From: Eublepharis macularius
Lineage: Eukaryota; Chordata; Lepidosauria; Squamata; Eublepharidae
Direction of reading: 5' to 3'
Assembly: GCF_028583425.1 (NCBI RefSeq)
Contig: NC_072800.1
Span: 92,411,001 to 92,475,000, forward strand
Length of the DNA: 64,000 nt
Position numbers and translations under genes: made by a program. Below, one piece after another: positions 1-9,425 of the stretch (within the stretch, counting starts at the first letter, position 1; every line of letters starts with the position of its first letter). The notes beneath the pieces are model-generated. The model worked only from the letters and a program-made list of their open reading frames with translations, did no database searches and had not been told where the DNA came from.

Positions 1-545
1 TGAACTCAGATTCAGCAATCTCATTTTACAATCTGCCTTTGAAGCATCTTTGTTTAAGGAAAGCCACTTTCAGGTCAGCTCCTAAAACTCACTCCCATGT
101 GAATACCGGGGATAAGGTAGGGCTCCCACATCCCCTGCTATCTCAGGATTTGTCCCAACCTTGACCCCTGGTCCCCTACCACTGCTTGACAGGGTAACAG
201 GGGAAATAAGGGGAGCTCTTTGGCTCCATGCCAGCATGCAGTGTCTCTTCTGGCATGAAACAGGAAGTGATGTCATCGCATCAGTATGACATTGTAGGAA
301 CATCAAGCCTATGTAAGCATATCGTTTTCAGTTTCATACCGGAAGTGACATCATGCATCAACATTGCACTGAATTGCTCGTCCCCACCCCTTGCAATCTC
401 CTGTTGGATGACTATGCGATTTATGCCACCTGAACAGAAACCAGAAGTTTTGATCTGATGCAGTTCCTCAGCTTACATTGGCTTGTGCCAGATTTCGCAA
501 GGAATTATTACAGAAGCTGTCAGATACATATATGAAATGGGAGTT
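1..545. other. No gene recognised
   Basis: No coding region, RNA gene or full repeat was recognised here. Two copies of a recurrent motif, GGAAGTGAYRTCAT, lie at about 262 and 341. Confidence 0.5.
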
Positions 546-584
546 CACTATGGTCCATGTTTTCCATGGTCTATATATGGTCTC

Positions 585-1062
585 TTCCCATATACTCCCC
601 GGAGGGTGCTGAGATCAGCTGGTAAGCACCAACTGGTGGTCCCTGGCCCCAGGGAGGCTCGATTGGTCTCAACCAGGGTGAGGGCCTTTTTGGTCCTGGC
701 CCCGACCTGGTGGAACTCTCTGTCTGAGGACACCCGGGCCTGCCAAGATCTTGTCTCCTTCAGGCGGGCCTGTAAGACGGAGAGTTCCACCAGGCGTATG
801 GTTGAGGCCATTAGGGATCCCACCAAATGAGCCTCTCTCCCAGTCTCCTCTATGTCTGTAGGGGGTATTGTCCATCTACCCCCCATATATGAGCGACCAC
901 GCATGGTTAAGCCGCACCTCCACCTCCGTCAGATGTGATACGGTTTTTATACAGTGAGCCGGTGTTTTATTAGAAAGCTGTGTTAATTGATTCTGATTTG
1001 ATCGTGTATATTTTACCTTCTATTGTGACCCGCCCTGAGCCCACCTGTGGGGAGGGCAGGAT
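585..1062 (+). mobile_element. L2/CR1-type LINE, 3' end with reverse-transcriptase C-terminus
   Basis: The frame that ends at 830 reads RVRAFLVLAPTWWNSLSED followed by a basic FRRACKTE stretch. This is the C-terminal tail typical of L2/CR1-clade ORF2 (AFSVVAPTLWNSLPEE...FRRRLKT). It is followed by a short 3' UTR that ends CCGCCCTGAGCCCACCTGTGGGGAGGGC, the usual closing segment of these LINEs in reptiles, and then by microsatellite DNA. The copy is 5'-truncated and codes for nothing functional. Confidence 0.75.
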
Positions 1063-1145
1063 ATTATTATTGTTGTTGTTGCTGCTGCTGCTGTTATTGT
1101 TGTTGTTGCTGTTATCATTATCATTATCATTAATAATAATAATAA
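1063..1145. repeat. ATT/TGT/GCT-rich microsatellite
   Basis: Imperfect trinucleotide runs (TTG, CTG, ATT, AAT) follow the LINE 3' end directly and probably grew from its tail. They make false poly-Leu and poly-Asn reading frames on the two strands. Confidence 0.85.
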
Positions 1146-1260
1146 ATGTTTTATTTTTCATTCCTAAGTCTTGTTTTTAACCTATGCAGTTTTATACTCA
1201 TGTCTGTAAATGTCACTATTGTTATTCTTCAGTATAATTTTCTTGATCGATATGTGCTGA

Positions 1261-1318
1261 TGATGAATCACAACAACAACATCAACAACATCATGATGAT
1301 GATGATGATGATAAAATA
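1261..1318. repeat. CAA/GATGAT microsatellite
   Basis: Short runs of CAA then ATG/ATC trinucleotides. Confidence 0.8.
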
Positions 1319-1414
1319 AAGATGTCAGTTCCTAGGTCAAGGTCCCATTTAGGCCTCGCAACCAAGTAGAGAAAAGTCTCTCCGAACAGTTACACTGCTT
1401 ACGATTTTTTTGAA

Positions 1415-1490
1415 GTGGAGGGGCCAAGGACGGAACCTGTAACCTTTTGCATGAAAAGCATGCGTTCTGTTACTGAGCAATGACCCCTTC
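1415..1490 (-). mobile_element. tRNA-derived SINE fragment
   Basis: On the minus strand the segment reads GTCATTGCTCAGTAACAGA, then TGCATGCTTTTCATGC, then AGGTTCCGTCC. This is a degraded tRNA-like head with A-box and B-box positions. Better copies of the family are at 35275-35360 and 46030-46200. Confidence 0.6.
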
Positions 1491-1738
1491 CTGCCCGTTG
1501 GCAGCATTCACAGTAAATGCCCAGAAATAATGTGTCAACTTCCTCTTTAAAACCACAGTGAAACTCTGGAGACACTTGAGTGTTATCAGAATCTCTGACG
1601 AAAACCACATCTTTTCTCAATTTTAGAAAAATATGGATGACAATAATGTGACGCCTCCAAGTCTAATGTAACTATACAGAGAATCATAGAAACATTGGAA
1701 TGGAAGGGACATCGACTTCAAATTAAGCCTCTCTCTAA

Positions 1739-1906
1739 GAGTCTCTCTACACAAAACATTTTAAACAAGTGGGATTAAGTAAATGATCTTCCACTTGTTC
1801 TCCCACTGTGGATACACAAGCACTGCTAGGGAGACAGAGTACACTTGAATATATGACCACACAGAAATGAGCCTCCCTGTGTAAGATGTCCTGTGTAGAG
1901 AGACTC
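1739..1906. mobile_element. MITE with GAGTCTCTCTACACA inverted ends
   Basis: GAGTCTCTCTACACA at 1739 is matched by its exact complement ending at 1906. No open reading frame is present. The same end (GTGTAGAGAGACTC) closes the element at about 39.54 kb. The target duplication was not resolved. Confidence 0.65.
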
Positions 1907-1907
1907 A

Positions 1908-2025
1908 GGGCCAAGCTACACATGACGAATGACACTTGAACAGCAAGTGTATTTCTCCCTGTTCACTTGCCCTCCACTCAATCCACTTGCTGTTCAAGTG
2001 TCATTCGTCATGTGTAGCTTGGCCC
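1908..2025. mobile_element. Harbinger-like palindromic MITE, family A copy 1
   Basis: A 118-bp near-perfect palindrome. Arms of more than 40 bp start GGGCCAAGCTACACATGACG. The flanking 3-bp duplication is TCA (1905-1907 and 2026-2028). Inverted repeats with a 3-bp target duplication fit the PIF/Harbinger superfamily. It abuts the previous MITE. Confidence 0.75.
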
Positions 2026-2189
2026 TCAGAGTTTAAACCAAACATTGCTACAAATGGAGAACATAACAGAAGAACCCTGCAACAAAGTGTCTCCCAAGCA
2101 GTTAGCCAAAAGCTGTACCTCAAGCTTTGCTACGAGCACCCTAGGGTTATCAAATCTGGGTTGGAAAATTCCTGGAGGAATTCACAAGG

Positions 2190-2277
2190 TGTCTGTTTGT
2201 GGGGATAATAATAACATACTTTGTAAACTGCTCTAGTGGGCGTCCAGTTGTCCTGAAGGGTGGTATAGAAATTGAAT
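2190..2277 (+). mobile_element. CORE-type SINE, 3' tail only
   Basis: Reads TGTGGGGATAATAATAACATACTTTG..., then ...GTCCTGAAGGGTGGTATA. This is the MIR-like core end plus LINE-like tail seen in fuller copies at 33622-33868 (minus) and elsewhere in the window. Confidence 0.7.
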
Positions 2278-2365
2278 GTTGTTATTGTTGTATTGTCGAA
2301 GGCTTTCACGGCCGGAGAACGATGGTTGTTGTGGGTTTTCCGGGCTGTATTGCCGTGGTCTTGGC

Positions 2366-2426
2366 ATTGTAGTTCCTGACGTTTCGCCAGCAGCTGTGGC
2401 TGGCATCTTCAGAGGTGTAGCACCGA
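2366..2426 (-). ncRNA. Hammerhead-ribozyme-like motif in PLE 3' region (left arm)
   Basis: On the minus strand CTGAAGA (2412-2406) is followed by one base, a 6-bp hairpin GCCAGC/GCTGGC with a 7-base loop, and then GAAACGTC. CCT before the core can pair with AGG after GTC to make a short stem I. Hammerhead motifs are known from PLEs. The extra base before helix II is not canonical, so activity is uncertain. Confidence 0.5.
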
Positions 2427-2490
2427 AAGACAGAGATCTCTCAGTGTCACAGTGTGGAAAAGAGAAGAGATGTAGGTCATTTGTATCTAC

Positions 2491-3600
2491 TCAGGAGGGG
2501 TGGGGTTGAGCTGAGTCATCCTGTGAGAGTTTCCCAGGGTGTGGAATGCTAATGGCGGAAGGCTTCACTGTATCCTGAGGAGGTTCTTTTGCATATGGAT
2601 TGGTACTTGATGAGCTAATCTTCTCTGCAGGGCTATTGTCGGGGATAGAATGTTTTGTTAGCCTGGTGTTTTTCAGAACTGGCACCCATGCTCGGTTCAT
2701 TCTTAAGGTTTCTTCTTTCCTGTTGAAGTTTTGCTTATGCTTGTGAATTTCAATGGCTTCCCTGTGCAGTCTGACAAAGTAGTTGGAAGTGTTGTCCAGT
2801 ATTTTGGTGTCCTGGAATAAGATACTGTGCCCTGTTTGAGTTAGGCTATGTTCAGCCACTGCTGATTTTTCAGGTTGTCCAAGTCTGCAGTGTCTTTCAT
2901 GTTCTTTTATTCTTGTCTGGATGCTACACTTTGTGGTCCCGATGTAAACTTGTCCACAGCTGCAGGGTATACGGTATACTCCTGCAGAGGTTAGGGGGTC
3001 TCTACTGTCTTTTGCTGATCGTAGCATCTGTTGTATTTTTCGGGTGGGTCTGAATACTGCTTGAAGGTTATGCTTTTTCATAAGCTTTCCCATCTGATCA
3101 GTAATTCCTTTGATATATGGCAAAAACACTTTTCCTGTGGGAGACTGTTTTTCTTTGGTTGTTTGATTCATCCTGGGTTTGATTGCTCTTCGGATTTCAT
3201 TTCTGGAGTAGCCATTTGCCTGAAGTGTGTGGTTTAGATGATTAATTTCCTCATTGAGAAAGTGTGGCTCACATATCCGTCTTGCACGATCCACTAATGT
3301 TTTCATTATGCCTCTTTTCTGTCGGGGATGGTGATTGGAGTTTTTGTGTAGGTACCGATCAGTGTGAGTTGGTTTCCTGTAGACCTTGTGACCTAACTGA
3401 AAGTTTGCTTTGCGGATGACCCAGGTATCCAGGAATGGGAGTTTTCCCTCGATTTCTTTCTCCATGGTGAATTGTATGTTCAGGTGGATGTTGTTGAGAT
3501 GATTCAAAAACCCCATCAATTCTTCCTCCCCATGGCTCCAAATGATAAATGTATCATCCACAAACTGGAACCATACACTAGGTTTGTGGGGTGCTGATTC
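2491..3600 (-). pseudogene. PLE polyprotein fragment: RT C-terminal part plus GIY-YIG endonuclease
   Basis: The open frame starts at the foldback junction, so the N-terminal part of RT is lost. The RT catalytic motif is visible as FVDDTFIIW near 3535-3565. It is followed by about 150 residues of thumb and linker, then GVYRIPCSCGQVYIGTT, which carries the GIY and YIG positions of a GIY-YIG nuclease, with the R...KEHERH helix after it. The frame ends at a natural stop (2491). In intact PLEs, RT and the endonuclease act together in target-primed insertion. This copy lacks the RT fingers/palm start and cannot be autonomous. Confidence 0.85.
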
Positions 3601-3601
3601 T

Positions 3602-4099
3602 AGAGCTGGAGTATACCGTATACCCTGCAGCTGTGGACAAGTTTACATCGGGACCACAAAGCGTAGCATCCAGACAAGAATAAAAGAACATGAAAGACAC
3701 TGCAGACTTGGACAACCTGAAAAATCAGCAGTGGCTGAACATAGCCTAACTCAAACAGGGCACAGTATCTTATTCCAGGACACCAAAATACTGGACAACA
3801 CTTCCAACTACTTTGTCAGACTGCACAGGGAAGCCATTGAAATTCACAAGCATAAGCAAAACTTCAACAGGAAAGAAGAAACCTTAAGAATGAACCGAGC
3901 ATGGGTGCCAGTTCTGAAAAACACCAGGCTAACAAAACATTCTATCCCCGACAATAGCCCTGCAGAGAAGATTAGCTCATCAAGTACCAATCCATATGCA
4001 AAAGAACCTCCTCAGGATACAGTGAAGCCTCCCGCCATTAGCATTCCACACCCTGGGAAACTCTTACAGGATGACTCAGCTCAACCCCACCCCTCCTGA
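3602..4099 (+). pseudogene. PLE GIY-YIG endonuclease domain, second arm
   Basis: This frame encodes the same endonuclease segment, starting AGVYRIPCSCGQ and ending at the same stop as the minus-strand arm. It differs by C/R, S/P and S/L substitutions only. It has no RT sequence. The upstream open codons (3542-3601) are antisense of the other arm and not real coding sequence. Confidence 0.85.
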
Positions 4100-4164
4100 G
4101 TAGATACAAATGACCTACATCTCTTCTCTTTTCCACACTGTGACACTGAGAGATCTCTGTCTTT

Positions 4165-4228
4165 TGGTGCTACACCTCTGAAGATGCCAGCCACAGCTGC
4201 TGGCGAAACGTCAGGAACTACAATGCCA
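4165..4228 (+). ncRNA. Hammerhead-ribozyme-like motif in PLE 3' region (right arm)
   Basis: Same motif as in the left arm: CTGAAGA at 4178-4184, helix II GCCAGC/GCTGGC, then GAAACGTC with predicted cleavage after 4212. A short CCT/AGG stem I is possible, with an outer GGUG/UGCC pairing. Stem III would be the self-complementary ACGT, which suggests that only a dimer would be stable. Confidence 0.5.
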
Positions 4229-4797
4229 AGACCACGGCAATACAGCCCGGAAAACCCACAACAACCGTTGTTATTGTTGTTATAAGATTTGATCTGGGAG
4301 TGAAACTTTGCTTAGGGTGCTATTGTATGCTTTCACAGGGACTAGAAGCCTATTTCTTTTTGAGATGAAAGCTGAGAATCTCAATCAATGCCTGGCCAAA
4401 ATGTTTTACATTAGACAAGAGCAGCAAACACTGTTGGAGTCTTCTACAAGTCAATGTTACTCCAGTGTATCTGCTTCCTCTCTGAGCCCAGCTTTTATCC
4501 AGGCATATAATCAATGGTTGTGCAATATATGTTGCTCAGATAAAGCATATCTTTACAGCCCTTGTGGCATCTGCGGCTGACCTCCTAAGGTATGCAATGC
4601 TATCATATCCTTATATATACATTGCTAACTTGTGCCTCCCATTAGATCAGACAACCTGACATACAGGCTTTGCTGTGTAAAGGAAGGTACGGGACTGACA
4701 CCAGAGCACTATACATTTCCCCCTTTAGATTCTGCAGATCTCAGGATTCAGCTGCAAGATTGTACTTTCTTTAATCCAGGGACATACTCCTTACAAG

Positions 4798-5018
4798 GCC
4801 CTGACCTGGATAGCCCAGGTGAGCCTGATCTCATCAGATCTCAGAAGCTAAGCAGGGTGGGCCTTGATTAGTAAATGGAAGGGAGAGCTCCAACAAAGAC
4901 CAGGGCTGCAGAGGCAGGCAATGGCAAACACCCATTGCCATTGCCATTTCTCTTGCCATGAAAACCCCACCAGGGGTCTCCATAAGTCAACTCTGACTTG
5001 AGGGCACTCTTAGGGTTG
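4798..5018 (+). mobile_element. 5S-rRNA-derived SINE
   Basis: The head GCCTGATCTCATCAGATCTCAGAAGCTAAGCAGGG...TTAGTA matches the internal-promoter half of vertebrate 5S rRNA. The tail has CACCAGGGGTCTCCATAAGTCAACTCTGACTTGAGGGCAC. The tail resembles the BovB 3' end, which would let BovB reverse transcriptase mobilise it, as is accepted for Sauria-type SINEs. Confidence 0.8.
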
Positions 5019-5083
5019 CTAGGTCCCCTTACAAGAAACAAAGGCAGGGGACCAGGTCTTCACACGGTTTGCTAGAGTAAAGT

Positions 5084-5494
5084 CGGGACTTTTTTTCAGC
5101 TGGAATGCAGTGGAATGGCATTCCAGCGCTTCTTGAAAATGGTCACGTGACTGGTGGCCTCACCCCCTGATCTCCAGACTGAGATCAGTTCCTTGAAAAA
5201 AAGTCCACTTCCCTCGTCCCTCTTGCACCGGGTGAAGGAAGCCCAGTGGGGTGGTAGGTTTAAAAACCTTGGGTGCCCCCTTTGCCTGATGCCAGAGGGA
5301 CGAGGGAAGCAACGGCTGGCGGGAAGAGCCCCTTTCTGTCCACCCTTCACGATGATGTCACTTCCTGGAAGTGATGACATCACACTTCCTGGAAGTGATG
5401 TCATTGCACGGTCCCTGGGCCACCTCCTGCCGCGAGCTGCCCCAGGTGCTGGCAACTGAGTTCCTCCACCTCTTTCTCCAGAAAAAAAGCCCTG
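5084..5494. mobile_element. hAT MITE, CAGGGCTTTTTTTC family (decayed copy)
   Basis: The ends resemble the cleaner copies at 40032 and 54142: GGGACTTTTTTTCAGCTGGAATGC on the left and CCAGAAAAAAAGCCCTG on the right. The interior has two CACTTCCTGGAAGTGATG palindromes. No clear 8-bp duplication remains. Confidence 0.65.
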
Positions 5495-6062
5495 AAAAAA
5501 TGCTGTGGACAAGTGGGGATTTTCACCTAGATCTCCGGACACTCTACACCACATGGACTCCCACCCCCATAAAAGCTTCCACTGATCGCCCTCTTTTTAG
5601 CTTTGTCTCCAGCAGGACCGGAGGCAAGTGGGATTCAAGGCTGGGTTTTTAATGTCGTTCATTGGTCGTAAATCCAATGAAACTGCAGGGTTGAACTGCT
5701 AGATCATTGCCGGCTCTTCCGCTACCCTTAATCTTAAGTTTGCATCTGGGCAGCCCACATTTTATCTCTCATTTTCATCTGGCAGCTGCTAATCTGTTTA
5801 GTTTGATGGATTATCTTAAATCTCTCTTTGTTTCCTGTCACATGGCTCCTCCACCCAAGCCTTCTCATAAACCCCATCCTGTGGCTTTGCTTCTCTTTCT
5901 TCCCTGAAAATAACAGTAAGTTGACTTTTCAGAGATATAGAGGCAGGGGCAGCTTGCATAAGTGTTGAGTGTTTTGAGTGTTCGGCTGCAGGTGGCAGTC
6001 TTGTTGGCACCTCAACCTTCACCTTTGCCATGGCCTCTGGCTCACTTTCCACTGTCTATGCC

Positions 6063-6573
6063 TGTCATGTCTGCGCCCCGTCCACGTCAATTTTGATTCT
6101 GTTCTGCTGAACACAGTGTATCTAGCTATAGCTCAATGTCACTTTGCTAGTGTTATTATAACTATTCTTTCTCAGGCTTTCTCAGGTGCTTATCTGGGAC
6201 TGTAACAGCTTCCAATGTTTATGACCTTGTGCTCATTCCCTGACAGTGCCGTGTCTTGCTTCCTAGTAATGCATCGTGATATCACAAATATGTGAAATGT
6301 TCTCACACCAAGAAAGTGCCAAAGTATTGTTTACAGTTGGGAGGGAGGAGAAAGGAGTAAACGAGAAGGGTAAAAGAGAAGTCTCTCTCCCATGATGTCA
6401 TTCCTGTCAACTTCTTCTCATGCTGCTTAGACGCCTGCCTTGCTTCTAAGTAGTCTTACGGACCTGCATATGGAAATGATCTGATTTCTGAATAAAATCC
6501 ATTTGACTAAGTATATCTCACTGCAAATGGGCCAGAGATCTGTCTGCTGTATCCTGTCATCCATAGCCTGACA
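6063..6573 (+). mobile_element. Solo LTR, plus orientation
   Basis: A 511-bp unit starts TGTCATGTCTG and ends AGCCTGACA, with a polyadenylation signal AATAAA near 6492. It is an inverted homologue of the LTR at 6648-8685. No internal gag or pol sequence is next to it, so it is read as a recombinational solo LTR. The flanks ATGCC and ACACC match at only three of five bases. Confidence 0.7.
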
Positions 6574-7121
6574 ACACCTAGATCAGACGTCCCCAGCATA
6601 GTGCCTGAGGGTGCCGTGGCACCTATTGACACCTTTTCTGCCCACCCTGTCAGGCTGTGGATGACAGGATATGGCAGACAGATCCCTGGACCACTGCAGC
6701 AAGACACAGGTCCTTGGTCAAATGGCTTTTATTCAGAAATCAGATCATTTCCATATGTATGTCCATAGGACTACTTAGAAGCGAGGTAGGCGTCTAAGCA
6801 GCATGAGTGAAAGTTGATAGGAATGACATCATGTGTGAGAGACTTCTCTTTTAACATTCAAGTCCGCTCTATTCCCCCCTCCCAATTATAAACAAAGTTT
6901 TGGTGCTCTCCTGGTGTGAGAATGTTCCACATTTTTGTGATATCAAAGTGAGTCACTAAGAAGCAAGACACAGCAAAGGCTGAGAGTACAAGGTCATGGA
7001 AGCAGCTACAGTCCATCAGATAAACACCTGTGAAAGAAATAGTTATAACACTGGTAAAATGACATTGAGTTACAGCAGGATACAGTGGTTCAGCACAGAA
7101 GGATCATTAAAATCGGCATGG

Positions 7122-8653
7122 GATTCGGTTTCGTTTTCTCAGCCATGCCGGACGCTCCTCTCGGCTGGTCCGGGAGGAAACGACCGGGCACCCTGACCGG
7201 GCGGCTGATCCGCAAGGATTAGCCCCCAGGACTCCCAGGGAGGGAGCCAGGGTCCGGGACGCGGCAGGAAGAACTCCCCGAAATCAATGCGGGGGGGGAA
7301 TTGCCCGTTTGTCCCTATGGAGGCCGGCAGACGTGCGCGGCGCCTCGAGTGCCGCCAGGCAACGAGAAACGGCAAATAAAAGAAACAGGCGGAAGCCCGT
7401 AAACAAGCGAATCCCTTCTGTTCTACAAGCGTTTGTGAAGGAGAGGTTGATCTGAAGAAGACTCGTTCTTCCCCTTCGCTGAGTTCCAGAATTTTGTTGC
7501 CCCCCCCCCCCAAATGGCAGCAAAGAAGCAAAGTCCCGCTCTCGGTAAGTCAATCTCGGCTACCTTGAAGGGGGAGTCGCTCGAAGAGTTGGTGCGCAGG
7601 GCGGTGGTGGAAGCCATAAAACCCTTTGTTGACAAGCTGAACGAAACTGATCAAAGGGTGGGCTTAATTGAAAGCGAAGTGAAAACCATTAAGGCAGCAG
7701 CGGGGGGGGGGCATAGAAGTCTGCTCTGGAAAGTGCGTCACTTGTGAAGGCTACAAAAAAGGAGCTGAAGCTGGTTGAGAACCAGCTGATCGGGCTACAG
7801 ATGGAACGAACGCAGACAATTTTGCGTCTCCAAAACGTGAAAGAGGAGGAAAAAGAGGATCTGTGGGAGGTGGTCTCGGAACTATTGGCGATACCCGCGA
7901 GGACGACTAAAGAAGAGGTTAAAAGCGCCATTTTGGAGGTCCGTCGGGCTTCTTCAAAATATGCAACAAAGCGACAGTTGCCTCGTGAGATCATTATTGA
8001 CTTTTCATTTAAAAAGATTCGGGACACCATTCTATATAACTCATACAATGCGGATTTGGACTTTATGGGTTTGAAAGTCAAGATTTTGAAGGACGTTCCA
8101 TTTCTAGTCCGGAAACGGCGTTTTAAATATAAAAAGTTTGCAGCTCTTCTGAGGGACCATGGAATAAAGTACAAATGGTTATTCCCGGAAGGAATATGGT
8201 TCAGATATAAAGATCAGGCCTATAAGATATTATCAGAAGATCAACTAAAGGATTTTGAGAATAAAAACCCAGAATTCTGCTGCACCGAGAACGAAGAAAA
8301 GGAGAAGCCGGAGGGGGGGGAGGAGGAGAGCACCGCAACAGCGGTTGCACAGAGAGAACTGCGTCCGGGACCTAGAAGGGGGAGGAAAGTTTAATCAGAA
8401 TTTGAAATGTTTATTCTCTGTATGATTAACCACTCCATCATTATCCTATGGAGCTATTTTTGTATTATGACAGTATGAAGGGAAAACATTGAAGTGTAGT
8501 GTTTAGTGTTTGTAGTTCATTCCCCCCCCCTTTTTTCTTTTTTTCTTTTTCCACCCCCCTTTGTCCCTTCCCTCTCCCCTTTCCTTGTGATAGTCTTGTG
8601 TAGTGCTGTGTAGTGTTTTGTAGTTATGAAAAATAAAAAATTTTATAAAAAAA
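7122..8653 (+). mobile_element. Half-L1 (HAL1-like): L1 with ORF1 only
   Basis: The element is bounded by a 13-bp duplication AAAATCGGCATGG (7109-7121 and about 8654-8666) and ends in an A-rich tail. It has about 390 bp of CpG-containing 5' UTR, an ORF1 at 7514-8394, then only about 250 bp of pyrimidine-rich 3' UTR ending AAAATAAAAAA. There is no room for ORF2. It therefore looks like a complete non-autonomous derivative that relied on L1 ORF2 protein in trans, comparable to mammalian HAL1, not a 5'-truncated L1. Confidence 0.8.
7514..8394 (+). pseudogene. L1-type ORF1 (RNA-binding protein), frameshifted
   Basis: The start MAAKKQSPALGKS is followed by a heptad-like segment (LVRRAVVEAIKPFVDKLNE, then TDQRVGLIESEVKTI) that would form the trimerising coiled coil. 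A run of ten G near 7700-7709 breaks the frame. The second frame continues through QTILRLQNVKEEEKEDLWEV, at the position of the RRM, to PREIIIDFSFKKIRDTIL and a C-terminal domain ending near AYKILSEDQLKDF. The stop is at 8394. The order matches L1 ORF1p, a nucleic-acid chaperone. A one-step frame correction at the G-run would join the two parts, so the lesion may be recent or a sequencing slip. Confidence 0.8.
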
Positions 8654-9184
8654 AAAATCGGCATGGATGGGGCTCAGACATGACACACCCCAGTGTTTTT
8701 AGAAAGTGGGTGCGTTACTTGCCCTGCAGAGCTTCTAACTGGCCACTGGAGATCCAATTGGCTCAGCAGATTACGGTGGCACCCTTTCAGCAGCAGCTGC
8801 CACCACAGTATTCATTTTATTCTCTCTTTCTCCTCTTTCCCAGTATATTTTTTAAAATGACCCTCCTTCTCTCCTGCACTTGGGCTTCCTTTCTATGTGT
8901 GGCTCCACCTCCTGTGGCAGCCATTTTGTGATTGGCTCCACTTCCTGAGGCTATGGTTTGGTGGTTGTGCCCACCACCACGTGTCAGAATTCCAGAGGTA
9001 CCCACTGGATCAAGAAGGTTGGGGATCCCTGGTCTAGATGAACAAGTTTCTCCCATTCTGTTCTGTTCTATTGCGTAGCCTGAACATTGCATTGCATGAA
9101 ATCAAGAAGGTTTGTGCCACTAACTGGGCCCCAGGAACAGGGGACTAGCAGCTCAGAATTCTGAGAGTTCTGGTCGCTCTAGGA

Positions 9185-9425
9185 TCTTTCTAGCTGCTGT
9201 AGCACAGTGGTTAATTAGTTTGGCTGCGAATCAACACTCCACTGGTTCGAATCCCACTACTGCCATGAGCTCAGTAGGTGGCCTTGGGTAAGCCACTCCT
9301 CTCAGCCCCAGCTCCCCAGCTGCATTGTGGGGATAATAATAACTGGTTCACCACTCTAGATGAGGCACTAATCTGTCTAGAAGAGCAATATAATAGCACA
9401 GTTATTATTATCCTTCCTCCAAGTA
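9185..9425 (+). mobile_element. CORE/MIR-like tRNA-derived SINE
   Basis: The tRNA-like head GTAGCACAGTGGTTAATTAG...GGTTCGAATCCC is followed by the MIR-type core GGCCTTGGGTAAGCCACTCCTCTCAGCC and TGTGGGGATAATAATAAC. The tail is divergent. Confidence 0.8.

Larger units (their letters stand above)
2292..4266. mobile_element. Penelope-like element foldback (two copies joined 5' to 5')
   Basis: Two truncated copies of one PLE are joined head to head. The left arm runs on the minus strand (3' end at 2292) and the right arm on the plus strand (3' end at 4266). A 14-bp duplication, GTTGTTATTGTTGT, flanks the whole structure (2278-2291 and 4267-4280), so it inserted as one unit. The left arm has the full outer end (...GAAAGCCTTCGACAAT on its own strand). 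The right arm stops about 32 bases short of this. In the shared protein region the arms differ at only three residues, so the insertion is fairly young. Confidence 0.88.
6648..8685 (-). mobile_element. Solo LTR, minus orientation, split by a half-L1
   Basis: It has TGTCAGGCTGTGG and ATGACA ends and a perfect 5-bp target duplication CACCC (6643-6647 and 8686-8690). Without the insertion at about 7122-8666 its length is about 493 bp, homologous to the LTR at 6063-6573 read on the opposite strand. It landed inside the hAT MITE. Confidence 0.78.
6584..9031. mobile_element. hAT MITE interrupted by an LTR
   Basis: The left end CAGACGTCCCCAGCATAGTG starts at 6584. The matching right part resumes at 8691 (CAGTGTTTTTAGAAAGTGGG) and ends GGTTGGGGATCCCTG at 9031. 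The 8-bp flanks ACCTAGAT and GTCTAGAT match at six positions, as expected for an old hAT insertion. The interruption is the solo LTR at 6648-8685. Confidence 0.7.

Noticed and set aside
980..1180. Poly-leucine / poly-asparagine proteins
   Set aside because: They are translations of a trinucleotide microsatellite at a LINE tail.
3542..3601. N-terminal extension of the plus-strand GIY-YIG frame
   Set aside because: These codons are the antisense of the opposite arm's RT sequence, so the open frame across the junction is accidental.
6063..8690. A single giant inverted repeat or hairpin of about 0.5-kb arms
   Set aside because: Each arm has TG...CA ends and a polyadenylation signal, and the right arm has its own CACCC duplication. 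Two independent solo LTRs in opposite orientation explain it better.
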